Part shown: one piece after another, positions 12,980 through 24,902 of the stretch | How the letters are laid out: the number at the start of each line of letters is the position of its first letter | Numbering within the stretch: position 1 is the stretch's first letter | Assembly: GCA_035772785.1 (NCBI GenBank) | Contig: JAOCPU010000006.1 | Coordinates: forward strand, 1 to 64,000 | Direction of reading: 5' to 3' | Source: Phlebiopsis flavidoalba | Taxonomy: Eukaryota > Basidiomycota > Agaricomycetes > Polyporales > Phanerochaetaceae | Length of the DNA stretch: 64,000 nucleotides | Made by a program: the position numbers and the translations under genes | Notes under the pieces: model-generated | Told to the model about the DNA's origin: nothing | Databases searched by the model: none | The model's input: only the letters and a program-made list of their open reading frames with translations

Positions 12980-13950
12980 ATGTCCTCAGCATCTGCCTGG
13001 GCTACCCCCGCAACTCGCACGGAGTGATAGAAAATCTGGTTTCTGGAGTTGGTGAGTTCTGAGGCTTCAATCCTGCACATTGTACCTAGCTTACATGGAA
13101 ATTACTCTCTCCATCCTAAATCAGATCGGTACAACCCCTCTAATGTGGGCATTCTTGAGGATTACCTCTACCACCAAATTCGCAGCGAGGAGTACGACCT
13201 GCTTAGCCAACCTTGGCCATCCTTAAAACTGTGAGTTACGTCAAGCGTCACTGTTACCCAGCAGCGAACTCAAGCTCTTGATTGCGAATAGTTACCAGTT
13301 TTAAGGTACCCTGACCTCTACAACCCGGATGTTGTCATCAAACATTTCCTCCTCAAGGCTCTCACCGCTCTCCCGTTCTCCGAATTCACAATCTCCGCAT
13401 CTCCCTCCTTGACGAACGCCCCGTTGCCGCTCTAACCCAGACCCGCCGGGACCCCTCCCTCAGCTTCTCCCTGGTCCTCCAGTCCCTCCACAACCTCCTT
13501 CACCCATGCCGTTTTCCCGCGTTCTGGGCAACTCTACCAGATTCAGAAAAATCCGAGCGAATCCTACGGGATAACTACACTGATAGAGGTCGGGGGCTTT
13601 GAGACACTCCGTGCGAGAGGTAGTCGGTTGCGCGCCCGGTGGAAGGCTGCGTTTACAGAGGATATAAGCCAGGCCAGAGGCTGGGTGTCATACCTGGACC
13701 CTCTCAGTCCGGGCGCTGCTACAGTCTTCCCAAAGTTTGCTGACAAACACATAGGGGAACCACGAGCTGCCCGCATTTGTTGAGAGCGGGATGGGACTAA
13801 TCGATGCCTCTACAAGGCGTCGTGTCTGTCCATCCACCTGACAACCAAAATCGTATCTACCGTCGCCAGAAAACATTCAACTACCTCGTACGCATCTATC
13901 AATTCGTCTGTCTCACGTTTACACTGAATCAGTATCTCCCAGACCTGTGA
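12980..13950 (+). CDS. Eukaryotic translation initiation factor 3 subunit K
   Basis: eIF3k is a small PCI/winged-helix subunit of the cytoplasmic eIF3 complex. ATG at 12980 follows an A-run and reads MSSASAWATPATRTE. A 74-nt intron (13052-13125, GTGAGT...CAG) is followed by RYNPSNVGILEDYLYHQIRS and EEYDLL, the most diagnostic block of the family. A second intron is at 13231-13291. Then come YPDLYNPDVVIKHFLLKALT, DSEKSERILRDNYT near 13550, a VGGFETLR stretch, AAFTEDIS, YLDPLS and a C-terminal PENIQLPRT block near 13870. At 13201-13230 three single extra bases break LANLAILKL, a good example of the insertion-type damage in this window. The stop at 13948-13950 is my best choice. The length, about 240 codons, fits the family. 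It converges with the AVT1-like gene. Confidence 0.88.
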
Positions 13951-14139
13951 GGTCAGTACCATGCGCGTAGTGTGTACACCACCTTTTTGTAATCCGTAGA
14001 TCACGCAGGGCATAATTCGATGTCTGTATAAGTACCGGGTACAAATGCTAAAAAAGTATTTAGATGCAGAAGTTACAACGAGGATGTACAATTGCAAAAG
14101 GTTCTGTGCTTCCATGTCCATTTGATCTCTAAACCTCTC

Positions 14140-16960
14140 TGTCGAGCTCACACCCCTCCCTCTGCTGTGGACCAAAACGCCGCAATCGTGCCCCACGTAG
14201 CCATGATGACGGCTACCTACCAGTAGCAAAAACGTGCCCAATTCTACAACGCCCAGTCACGCCACATCGCGGACCCGCCCAATGACACAAAGCAAGAGGC
14301 TGAGAACGACCCCAAGGAAGGCATCATAGAGCTTGAACTCGGGAATAGGTGAGACGATGACTGAAACGACAGTGAATATTTGCTCGTTCGATGATTGTGA
14401 AGCATCTTCATCAACGCGAGTTGACGGTGGGATTGGCGGCAGCCGCCACAAACAAATTGTCATGTGAGTTCGGATTTGGCGGGTGCGCCGTGGTCATCTG
14501 GGGCCTGGTCCACCGACTTCAATGCCCAGGATCTATTTTCGAGCGTGATGTTGGCTGATGGTAACATGATTGTATGTTTCCTTAGAATATAAGACGCAGC
14601 ACACTACACTAGGCGTTAATTGCAAGGGCTAAATTTGGGAGATTGCGGTGCAATAACCAGGTGGGGCCCGATACGGCCTAGTCGGTTGAGTTGTGGGGAA
14701 TGTTATAATCCCAGCTATAGCCGTCATCCTCTTGACTCCGAACTGCATTGAGTGACCCAATCAACAAGAACTGAGGCTGAGCATTATTAGAATAGAACGC
14801 ACCAAACCTCGTCGCTCTGCTCCATTGTTTACCAAAACAGTTGCAGATAAAATCATACTACGACGCAATTGTAGTGTATATGAGGTCTGTTGCAAATTGG
14901 TAAATGCCCAAAATCAAATCATGACTGTCCAGAATTGTGAGGGGTCGATCATATCTCGGGCGAGGGACCGGATAAACCGCATGTCCTGGGACACTGAAGA
15001 AGAGGTCAAGACGAAAAAAGAGAACTCCTATAGGAAAGATACTACTTACACCGGCCATGAACAATCCGAACGATAGGCCAGTTCACCGAGACCAGCGTAT
15101 GAGAAGCCTGTTGTGTGCCGGATCCCAAAGACTGCCCGGAGGCTTCTGGTTTGGAAAGGCCATCGACGAACATGACGGCCACCAGAAATAAGGTTGACAA
15201 TATTCCGAGGATTGATGCGTACGATCCAGCACCGATAATGGCATGTAGGACGGTTGGTACAAGTCTGCACCTCATATGTTCAATGATCTGGCCATTTGAG
15301 TCATAGGAACGTGATACTCACACTACAAGACCAAGTATCTTGTATGCATTTGCCAGGAGTATGTCGAAGAACCACCGCATGCAAGGAGTCCCCGTATAGC
15401 GTAACTAAAACGCCACGCTATAACGCATTTAATTCCCGCGGGTACCGTTGGAGCGAATTGCAGGACATACCTCACTGTGAAAAGCTCCAAACAAAAAAGT
15501 GCACTGATGAACGGGGCTAGACCGGGGGCCAAAAGCTTTGCGAATATCCCCGATGTCAGAGTATGATCTAATTTTCGTCGAATCGTCGAGGATGATATTG
15601 CTAGAATCTTTGCGCTACAGAAACCCCATTAATCCCAAATACACCCCAATGACCGAAGTAGTCAAATACGCACGTAATAGCATGGTAATCATATATCCTT
15701 AGAAAATCATGAGGAACATGCCGCCAATCCATCCCGCATATGCAAACGCCGCAAGGGCTCGGATAGTTGCTGCCATTCCGAGTAGTAATCGCAAATGTCA
15801 TTAAAAAAGCATGTGGAGTACAATGGCTCAGGTGCTCATGCTAAAATAAGAAATAGTGTCCAGAATATACAAGGATGACTTACAGTCTGTCCAAAGGTAC
15901 TTACTTTGGACCCGCTTGAACCTGTTTGGACCAGTGCTGCCACCGCCGGCTTCGAATACTGACCTGCGAAGTGCGACGGGCGAGTCACCATGAGGCGGGC
16001 CCTCAATGTGGGCATCGCAAATCGCCGGCAGGGCCATCGTGTTACCAGTCGACGGGCGCGGCGGCTCTGCAAACGTCAGAGTCGTGGGCTTGGGCATGCA
16101 GCGGGGTATCTTCGCGGGGGGCAGACTCAGAACCGATGTGGACCGCGGGGGGACGATGGTGTCCCTGCGTCGTGTGGCCGGGCTTTCGGCCATCCGGGGT
16201 AATCAGGAGAGGCGCGCTGGGTGCACCTGGGTGCCGTGCGTTGCTCCCGGGGCCCGGCGTGAGGTCCCTCGTCCCACTGCAGGGTTGCCTACGACCCGGC
16301 CAGTTTCGTGAGTCGTACTCAGACGGCGTCGGGCTACCGGGACCTTCGACCTCGGCCTCCAAACGTCTATCACGCTGCCTCTGGTCGCTTCACAGTCGAA
16401 CATCATGCGTCGGTGTTCGAGGCAAGGCAGACACAGAGTCGCCGAGAGGTAGAGCTGCGCGCGTCGGTCTGGTGATCGCGCGACCCTCAATTTAAGCGAG
16501 CGTGGTCCCGGGTGAAAGCTGCACGGGGATCTCACAAGCTTCGAACGCATCGCGCACGGGCCAGACGTGGATTGCGAGCCGAATATAAAGGATCCCTGGA
16601 AGGAGCTACATGTCCGGGGAGTCGTGAAAGTCTGTGACGGGGGGTCGTTATCGCAGCTGGGACTCGGGGGAGTCGAGTGGTTCAGTGCGGGGAAGATAAG
16701 GGAAAGCCTTGGTAAGTGGAGGCTATCTCGAGCAGCGGTGTCAGCGTCTGTCCTAATTAAAGAGAGAGAAGAATGAAGGCCCTGAGCCGTGCATTTTTTG
16801 AGTTTTGACCTCCCTGAGGAGACTCGGGAAAAATTTGCGAAGTCCGGCGAACGCGCCAGGACGGCTGGCTTCCCACCACCATCAGACGTCGGCGAAGCAC
16901 TTCGCAGGCATGGCATGGGTCGTAGCATAACAACGCGGGAGTAACGAAGTGAAGCAAGAT
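14140..16960 (-). CDS. Vacuolar amino acid transporter, AVT1-like (AAAP family)
   Basis: Multi-pass amino acid/H+ exchanger of the vacuolar membrane. A long hydrophilic Ser/Pro/Arg-rich N-terminus (about 16960-15920) precedes the Aa_trans domain, as in fungal AVT1. The motif STFGQT at 15884-15901 is cut by an intron (GTAAGT...TTTAG, about 15841-15884). Then AFAYAGWIGGMFLMIF (about 15720), SYSDIG with AFGP (about 15550), PFISALFCLELFTV (about 15500), SYASILGILSTLFL with VAVMFVDGLSKPEA (15150-15245), FMAGVSS and SVPGHAV (about 14990-15060), SPIPEFKLYDAFLG with LSLLLCVIG (14270-14340), and AVIMATWGTIAAFWSTAEGG (14160-14220). These cover the transmembrane core to the last helix. Several frame shifts interrupt it. 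The start is approximate; the C-terminal end is fairly firm. Confidence 0.86.
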
Positions 16961-18250
16961 CCATCCGCAGGACGCATTAAACGCAGACCAAGAAACGTAA
17001 CTCTACCATCGTGAACCGTAAACAAGCTGTGATCGATATGCGGATATGGAGATTATAGTGATGTTTACTCTAACTGGGGTAAGTAGCAGCCGACAAGGAA
17101 CGTGTGACTAGCGGACGCGTTAACAGCTCGTCGTGTTCGTCCTACTGCATGTACGGATTTTCGCGCATCTACAGTCTCGGAGCCCGAGTGCTTCGTTCGA
17201 GCACTTTTAAGAGGAATCTCGACGCGCTTCGGGCGCGACTGCCTTGGACGTGAGATCCTCACATGAAATACAGACAGTCAGCTGGAAGGTCACAGTCCGA
17301 TGCAGGAACACTTACTGCCGTGCGTCGGCGTATGCCAGGTCCAATGTGCGGCCACCACTTCGTTATGTGTGTTCTTGAGGGCCAACTCCTCTGAACGTCT
17401 GACGGCCCTGGGGGATTTGTAACCACAGCGACGTACTCGTCGACATCTACGGGAGAGGCATTTAGATTTAAACTGTTCGAAATCCGAAGACTGTGGCGTA
17501 CCGTCTCACGACTCTCGCTTCGAACGCCGCCCACAGGTCCCCGACAGACCTCCAACGCATGCGCCCGTCTTCACAACCCTCTACTCTGTTCGCCTCGGCG
17601 CGGCCCTCTACTTCCAATCACACGCGTGCCCTCTGCCAGAATCTCGATAGGGGTGGCGTCAAACATCTCTCGGGCGGGTCGGTGACACCTGCAGGAAAAT
17701 CCTGCTCGGGGCACCTATAACTGCGAGCGCCTAGCCAGAAGACCCAGTTAACGCACAAGCAGAGTAGGCGCGGCAGTACCCATGCCGTCAAAATATCCAA
17801 CCACACAACGATTGGTAGAACCTGTTCACCTGCCTGCAGGCTGGGGGGTCAACGCGCACCGAATACCGGAGCAGCTGTAACGGAACGTCCGCGGTCGAGC
17901 TCGGTCTGCTCCCGCCCGCCGCTCGGCAACTGTTGACTTCCTCGTCGAAGATGCAGGCGCCTCGACTCGCGAGAGCCTGCTGTATGCGACCTGTTTGTCC
18001 CGGGCGATCTGATCGATCTGGTAGGCGTGCTGACGCTGGGGTTAGTGCAGCCTGAGGCGGGCTGCCAGCGGTAAACCCGATTCTGTCTCGTCCTCTACGG
18101 ATGCCATCGGTCGCTCGGAGATGCACTTGCTCTGACGTGTGTGATGTCGCGCGACGGCGCGTATCTGCCTTGTTCGGTCCGCTTTGTCGCCCCCTCGCCG
18201 GCATATCCTGATGTTTCCTCTCACCACCTCGGCCTCATCTAGCATTTGCC
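16961..18250 (-). other. Weak minus-strand coding traces, unidentified
   Basis: Several minus-strand segments look protein-like but do not join into a family I know. One begins at 18245 (MLDEAEVVRGNIRICRRGGD). Another reads GRMRWRSVGDLWAAFEARVV then RRYATVFGFRT at about 17480-17570. A third reads SPVDVDEYVAVVTNP at about 17400-17450. GC content and codon texture are higher than in the flanking intervals. A single broken gene upstream of the AVT1-like gene is plausible but unproven. Confidence 0.25.
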
Positions 18251-19434
18251 ATCGCGTCTAGTCGCGTTGGGGGTCGTCTAATAATTGCCGTCAAGAGGAC
18301 CCCCCTCGCAATTCCTCAGTTACTAGAATGCGGTGTGAAGGTCAGTTGGTGTACTACTGGGTCTAATAGCGCAAAAATTCGAAGCAGGAGTGTGATCGAA
18401 TGTGATCATAGACAGAACTTGCTTTCTTTTTCACGATTGACCGCTCGGATCGTTCTGTGTCCCTGTAGCTCTCCGAGTCAAGTTGGCTCCTTCTATGCAT
18501 CCGTGTGTCCTGAATTGTGCATGTGTGAGGTGGGCCTTTAGCTGTGAGGTATCGCAGATTAAGCCAAGGAAACGACAGTATATGGCTACTCTGTACGGCA
18601 GCCGAGGACCAGGAAGGGGATACCGCATTCGTACTGGCTGTGTGGACCCCGAACGGTCTCGGAATAATGAGTCTGGGACAGGACCTACGTCGCGTCGGTA
18701 GTAGCAGAGTACTGGCGGAGGAGGCATTTCCTCGGGTCTGGGGGAGGCCTCTTCTGCAAAGGTGTTCGGCAAGATTAAGGAGCCGGGACGAGGTAGTCCT
18801 CGTAGTCGCATTACTAAGGGAGGGAGTTCTCAGTTAGCATGCTATGTCGTTATAGTACAGCACTGAAAGCATATGCGACAAAGGAGTGGGGCTTGCTGTT
18901 TCTTTGACCCATGGACTTACGGTATTTTCAAAGCAGCCCTAGTCTTAACGACCATCTGTCCCAAGGCCGTTCTCTGCCTTCTCCATAGCCGCAAGGGCGG
19001 GGGCTTACGCTCGCCAGTTATTGCCGTCGACATCGAACATCGCCGGCACGGCCATCTATGAGGTCTTCAAGGGTGACCCCGAGTACCTCGGCGTGTTTCC
19101 TTGCGGGAATCTTTGCTCACGCAGTGTCGACCAGTAGACAGGACAACACTGGTTGCCTTGTGAATGGCAACAGGTGCGAAAGATTTGTAAAATGAGATTG
19201 GAAATGCACTTCCGCGATCAGGTATCACACGGAGTTTCCATGACTGGTGTGCCGAAGGCGCATTTGCTCGAATTTCGTTCCCATGGTGAATGAACGATAG
19301 GTGGCGTGGGTTGCTTGAAATGGTGTCTAGGGAAAACCACTCTGCACGAATTCAAAGGAAGACATTACCCATATACGACGGCAAGGGAAATGTCCATGGA
19401 CATGAGTGAAGTTTTCCGTTGCACAGGACCTCGT
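18251..19434. other. No recognisable gene
   Basis: Only short open frames. A plus-strand segment at about 18970-19130 reads AARAGAYARQLLPSTSNIAG followed by GTAIYEVFKGDPEYLGVF-like sequence and could be an exon fragment; I cannot name its family. Confidence 0.25.
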
Positions 19435-20610
19435 CTAGCATTCCCGTGCGCAACGGCATAATTGGCCTTTGCTTGTCTGGCAAAGTGTCAGGTCCTGAGC
19501 TTTCATGCCCTTCCTATCTTCTCGTTTAGTCCGCCAAGTAACAACGTCAAGGTCCTCAGGTGGGATACCGTTATATAGGCATTTCTTCTTTTTCTTCTCA
19601 GGCGGCAGTCTCTCGCATCTCGAGCTTTCTTTCGGCCTTTGAGCTTGCTCAGCTTTTCTTTCTTGCGCCTCCTTCTCCTTCCTCTCGTCTGCGAAAAGTG
19701 GCGAGATCATGGTCGGACTACAGAGAGCAGAACAATGGTACCTTTCTCTTCCTTCCTGAGCGGCGAGCTTGTTATTCCTGCCTGTACTGGTGGGGGGCGG
19801 ACCCCTTTCCTTATCCACCCGGGGGTGCCTTTGCGCCGCACTTGGTCACTCTCGTCTCCCGGCCTTTCTGAAGCTCTTCCACTGTCTTGCGGATCTCTGG
19901 CGGGCCATGATACAGTGGTCCACCAGTCGCCGGCCAAGAGATAACCGCGAGTGCCGTAGCGTGTCCGCGATCGCACGGGCTCTCACTGGTCCATGGGTGA
20001 CCCCCCCCGCAACATGCGGCGTCACGGTCTAAACTATACGCATGTACACCTGATGGACTCCGACGGAGAATAGACTTTGAGAGAGGACGAAGGAGGAGCG
20101 GTCGCGGCTATGTCACAATGTCGTTATGTGTTAGAAACACAAGAAACGTTGGGAAAGCAGGTGTGTGTGTGGTGTGCAATACCTGCTATGACGTGCGGCC
20201 GACCATTGACGTCCCATAAGACTCCTCCATCCGACTGATACTTGTGACCTTGTTTGTCTCCTTGCCCTGGCTTCACCCACTCGTTGACACTTAAACGGCA
20301 TACCAGTTTGTCCACTCCTCGATAATCTGGACCTTGTAGTAGTAGCGGGCAGGGTCATCGCGCACTGTGGCGTCCTGGTACTGAGTGACCGTTAGAGCAA
20401 AATTGAGGTCCTCAGCGACCTTGTGTATAGGTTGACTTGTCTTCGTCAGGGACACAGCACCGAGGAGGAAGGAGGAGGAAGCCTGCCCGCCTAGATCGTG
20501 AAGTGGACGCTTGCGCTGTTGGGACTGTGGGCGCGAAGGACTTGTATGATGCGTGCAAAAGTACCTGGGTAGGAATGAGTAAGAAAGTAATTGGTCAAGT
20601 ATGTGCAAGT
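19435..20610 (-). CDS. Hypothetical protein, charged coiled-coil-like region
   Basis: Two minus-strand segments look coding. The upstream one (20600-20290) contains VAEDLNFALTVTQYQDATVR followed by DDPARYYYKVQIIEE, then in a neighbouring frame VNEWVKPGQGDKQGHKYQ and DGGVLWDVNGRPHV. The downstream one (19818-19435) is strongly charged: ERKEKEAQERKAEQAQR, then PPEKKKKKCLYNG and IPPEDLDVV. They could be one protein with a Lys/Glu-rich helical tail. The YYYKVQ stretch faintly recalls a WGR domain, but the W-G-R core is not visible, so I do not assign it. Unidentified. Confidence 0.35.
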
Positions 20611-22679
20611 AAGCTTACTTGTCGCCTTGTGCACATCTATGAACACCACACGCCTATGAAGATGAAGTCTGAGTACGATGCAGGTACGAAGAGAGAAGGC
20701 TGCGGAGACATACGTTCATCTGGAAGTAGCGGTCTTTGCAAACGATCATAAACGGCTTCCACTAAGTGGTGTGTCCCAGAACGACCGAAAAACCACACTC
20801 ACGACCTCTGAAAGAATTGAGAAGAGCGGTGTTGAGCCACAAACGTAGAGGCGAGCGAAGGGCAATAGAAAGGACAGAACTCACGCCTTGGACTGCTTTG
20901 AGGACCGCCGCCTGAGTGAGTCGGTTCAGGGAATCTAGAGTGCAAATCGTGCGAGCTTCATGCTGCTCGCCTCTCTATGCCTGAAAGTAGTCCGGCCGGA
21001 CTTGCCAGTGACTCTCATTCCACTGGAATTGTGTTTCCGTCTTGTAGAAGGACATCCTGGCGCCGGCGTGCATAGGCTCTGGGTGGGCGTGGGTGAGCGG
21101 CTTAGTCAGGGCAAGAGAGTCGCAACGGCTTAGGGGGTGAGAGATTGCGCGTACTCGTATTTCTCAAGGAGTATTTCGCGCGGTCTGGGTCAAGTGTAAT
21201 ACACCTCTTTATTTGGTCGGATTTAGGCCGTCCAAGCATGAGGGCCCTGAGGAGCCGGCTGCTCGTTGAGTCAGAAGACTGCGTTTGCGCCTGGCAACGT
21301 ATGACATGGCGAGGGGATGGGAGAGGTGGTGGGAGAGGGGACGATGATGACGGGGCGGAGGATACGGGGGACGGGCGCGTTGCAAGCAGGAGAGGGATGT
21401 GTTTGGATACCCCGAGAACGGCAGAGGAAAAAAGGAGGGGAGGGCGACAGGAAGGACAATGGGAATGGAGGGGCGGGGGGTGGAGAAAAATCTTGCGGAA
21501 ACGCGTGCCCTTAGCATTGGGAGCACGGCACAGTATGCTGTTGAGAGGGCTTTTCGTTTTTACCGGATTGGTCCTAGCGTGAGAGGCGGTCATTTTTCGC
21601 TCAGGCTGCGTCTCCTCTCCGAGGGACGTCCTCCATCCGCCGGTCCCTAACTCGGCCACTGGGAAAATCGGCTACCCTCTTATTCGCGATCCACTCTACA
21701 TAAACAAAAGTGAGCAGATGACCCTGTAATTTGTGTATTCCGATAGAGCATGTCGTGGCCCGGTGCCTTTCAAAACACACTACTTTTCCCGGGGTGGGCG
21801 GGGACTTGTTCGGGCGGGGACACTGCCCTGCTCTGGCTGGCAGATTTCGCTTTCCATTCGCAGATTCCTGCTGCTATTCTTCAGTCGAGCTCATTTTTGG
21901 TCTTGCGTTCGAAGGTGTGATGCATGACGAATTGTTAGAAACGACGGGTGCCGGTGAAGTTGTTTGTAGTTCATGCCATAGTTAGGAGTGACCCCCTCAT
22001 AATGTCACAGCGCAGCTAAATTACTACGGGGTACGAAATATGGTTAGCTAGCTACAATATTAAAAAAAAAAAAGGAGAAAAATTATGAAAAGCCATAATA
22101 TATCGCACGTGGTAGCATAGAAATAGGATGCACCGGTAAGCAGAAGCCCTCCTTCGCGGTCTGTTCTCTTTTTCCATCACCTGAGAATGAGGGAAACAGG
22201 ATACAAGGCTCCCCAGCTGTAGCTCAGACCGCGCGACATTCACTATGCGACCTGATGAGAACGCTCAGCAGATGGCGGCGCGGTGGGTGTTGAGAGCACT
22301 GGGAGCGGCGCAGAAAAGGTAGACAAATTGGGCAGAAATGCGTGCATTTTCCCTCACTAGAGGATGCACCCGCTTGCAGCCGGGAGAACTGACCGTCGAA
22401 CGGCGAGTGCGGCAGCATTGTGACGCCTATCGTAGACAATCTGCACGTGAGCGACGCGTACGTAGCGCAGGCGTGAACGCGGGTGACAACCAAGTGACAA
22501 CACGCGCCTCGAGCCCCGCCCTCTCCCTATTCCGTACATTCAGGTTTACTCCATATGCTACAGCTATTTTTCTGATGCTTGGTCAGCTTCCACAACTTCC
22601 TGGACCCCACCCGTACGACTCATCCCACTGGCTGTGCTGCTCTGTGCAAACAGCCGCCCCGCCCACCGCGGTTCCCAAT
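20611..22679. other. Intergenic with a strand-asymmetric purine tract
   Basis: No protein family recognised. From about 21300 to 21500 the plus strand is almost purely purine (GGAGG/GAGG-rich), so its complement is a C/T tract of the kind often seen just upstream of fungal start sites. The 185-aa minus-strand frame over 21102-21659 is a by-product of that composition. A poly-A run lies at about 22063-22074. Weak minus-strand reading near 22680 belongs to the next entry. Confidence 0.4.
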
Positions 22680-23170
22680 ACTCTTTCAAAGTACGCACGT
22701 AGACTTTGGCCACGCGTTACGTGATATCTCAGACACAGGGTCGGCGGAATTTTTTCTCGTCGTCAATAATGGCCGATCCCCAACGGAACCCCAGCATTGA
22801 CCATAATAGGCCATAAGTGGAGAAGAATCGCAACATCGGCAAGCGAGAAGGCGTCACGCCTGCGATGTACTTCGTCCTTGACGCGTAGATCTCCCAGAAG
22901 TCTAGCTCTGCGCAGACGTCGTTTATCAGGTGTATGCGCTCCACGTCTGTCAATGGGCCGTCCAAGCCATCTCTTTGACAATGTGCGTCCCCTCAAGTGC
23001 GTCGTATGTTCTTTACGTGCAGATTCTCTGTTTCTGGTAGACGTGCTAGTACAAGTGCGCTGAGCTGCGCGATCCCATAGGGGTGTGGGAGGCAGGGGAA
23101 CGTCGGTGATGCTGTGGTACGTTCTCAATGTATTAGGCAGGATGGCGAGGACTTTCGTTGAATTCACAAC
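22680..23170 (-). CDS. Possible glutathione-S-transferase-like C-terminal domain
   Basis: Minus-strand segments read CAELDFWEIYASRTKYIAG (about 22840-22920), then in another frame SLADVAILLHLWPIMVNAGV (about 22780-22850), then SLRAYFERVLG (about 22690). The pattern FW-E-Y...KYIAG...SLAD...NAGV...L-YFERV matches the helical C-terminal half of GSTs, where the conserved aspartate of SLAD caps a helix. I could not find a convincing thioredoxin-like N-terminal half upstream (23170-23850). It may be a fragment or obscured by frame damage. Confidence 0.35.
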
Positions 23171-24902
23171 GGGTGGAGTTATAGATTGGTCCGCCCTCGC
23201 CCGCTGAGGGCACTAGGGGTCGACACAATAGACTGTTGTTCTTGGCCTCTAAGGTTTGCAAGTGATAGAAAGTATGGCTCCCGCTAGTTTCTTTTGGGCG
23301 ACGGTCGATGACTGACTTCCCGACGTACTGCTCTTCACATTCCACGCCCTATCAAAGTAGCTTGGCCTTTATAGTCAGGGACCTAAGTATCGACCTGGAA
23401 GTGTGGATTTGTGATACCCACATTTCTCTGTACCGTGCCATCCTAAACCCGCCGAGCTGTGCGTATGTGACACGCTCTTCATCATAGCTATCACGAGGCT
23501 TGGATGCGTAGGAAGCAGGTGACGGACTATTTAGAAGCCGTCGTAGCACAGCGTCCTCCCCATGTGCCAGACACAAACATAAGGCGGTATTCCCAATCCC
23601 CTCCGAAGCCCGGCATACATTGCTCAAAGCCCCCTCAGTCATGGCTCTCCTTCGCGGCCCCCTCCGCCCAAGTACAGCTAGCCTCCACGAGCATAACGGT
23701 TCTTTAACCGCTGCTCCGCTGGCGACTCCGTGGCTTTCGTCAAGGACACGATATAGAAGACAGCAGAACAATCGTAAGTATACATATGCATCAACACCAA
23801 GGCCACGAACCGTTCGCACGTAGAGCCCTCGACTTACAGTCTCCAAACTACAACGTCCGTCCTTTGCGTTGAAGATAAGCGGAGTACCATGTCCTTTTGT
23901 AGATTACGACATCGTGTGGGTTCTATGAGCTGGACGAATAGGCTGGCGGAATATCTACTCCGCGCCATGCAGTGCCCTCATAACAGCCATAGGCGTCCTT
24001 GTCTTCGTGTAGGTGCCGACCGGTGGGGGGACGAGGTCAAGATGACTTTCCCCCCCCCTGTATGCCCCCCCCGCCCTCGAGTCCTTTTTACGGGCTTTTT
24101 GGGGGTTCACTTGGTAGGTGTGCTGGGGTGCGTGTGATACTAGCCCGCCGCCACAGTGATCCAGACGATGTGGGGTGGTTGTCCGTGGAACACGAAGAAA
24201 ACTGGGAAAAACACACGATCTGTGCCGACGTTTTGGCCACGATCGCTGCTGCGTTCGGCGATGGGAAAGTTTGCCCTCTGTCTGGCGTGAGAACTCGTTT
24301 TGCTAGATTCGATGAGGACCAATGCGCGGTCTGTCGTCATGGTCGGCACTAGAGTAGGAAATGTTAGAACACAAGTGTGCGCACCCCAGCCTCACTCATT
24401 GAGTAGGTCTCCCACACCTCACCTAGTCGCCTCAGGCTGTGCCTCTGTGTCTCGTCGACACATGGAGTGGGTCCAAGTAGCACGCTGTTGCTAGTAGCTG
24501 ACGTATTGTCGCATGGGACTCGAAATAGGTCCCCTGACGCGAATTTAGTACATACAGTACAACGTTGGTTATTACAAATCGTAATACTGTTAAACACAAC
24601 AACAAGCAATGTCCAGCGATAGCGAGATGAGGTCCAAAACGCATGGTATAAAGTAAGTGTCGTCGTGATATCCAAGGTGAAACTTCGCATCGGGTCGTGT
24701 TGTCATACTAAAAGGTGGGGCACGCGCGGGAAAAAAAAAAATCATGTCCTGTGGGACGCACGTGTCGCTCCCTGAAGGTTTATGTTTTGGCAAAGTGCGG
24801 CAAGTGCTACCGTCTATCTGTCCTCGTGAAGTAGTCGGGTGTAACATCTTCATCGATACTGATCCTTGGTTGTTCGTGCACAGGCTCTTGGATTCGTATG
24901 AG
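23171..24902. other. No recognisable gene; poly-C runs
   Basis: Short frames only. A minus-strand piece at about 23530-23590 reads GNTALCLCLAHGEDAVLRRL, which resembles half an ankyrin repeat, but no second repeat follows. Two poly-C runs lie at 24050-24058 and 24065-24072. Neither strand carries a family I can name. Confidence 0.35.

Noticed and set aside
20290..20610. Possible WGR (PARP-type) domain suggested by a YYYKVQ stretch
   Set aside because: The W-G-R core and the conserved F-KKF-KTGN-W region do not appear in any frame nearby.
21102..21659. 185-codon minus-strand frame rich in Ser and Pro
   Set aside because: It is produced by a C/T tract; the residue pattern simply mirrors the base asymmetry.
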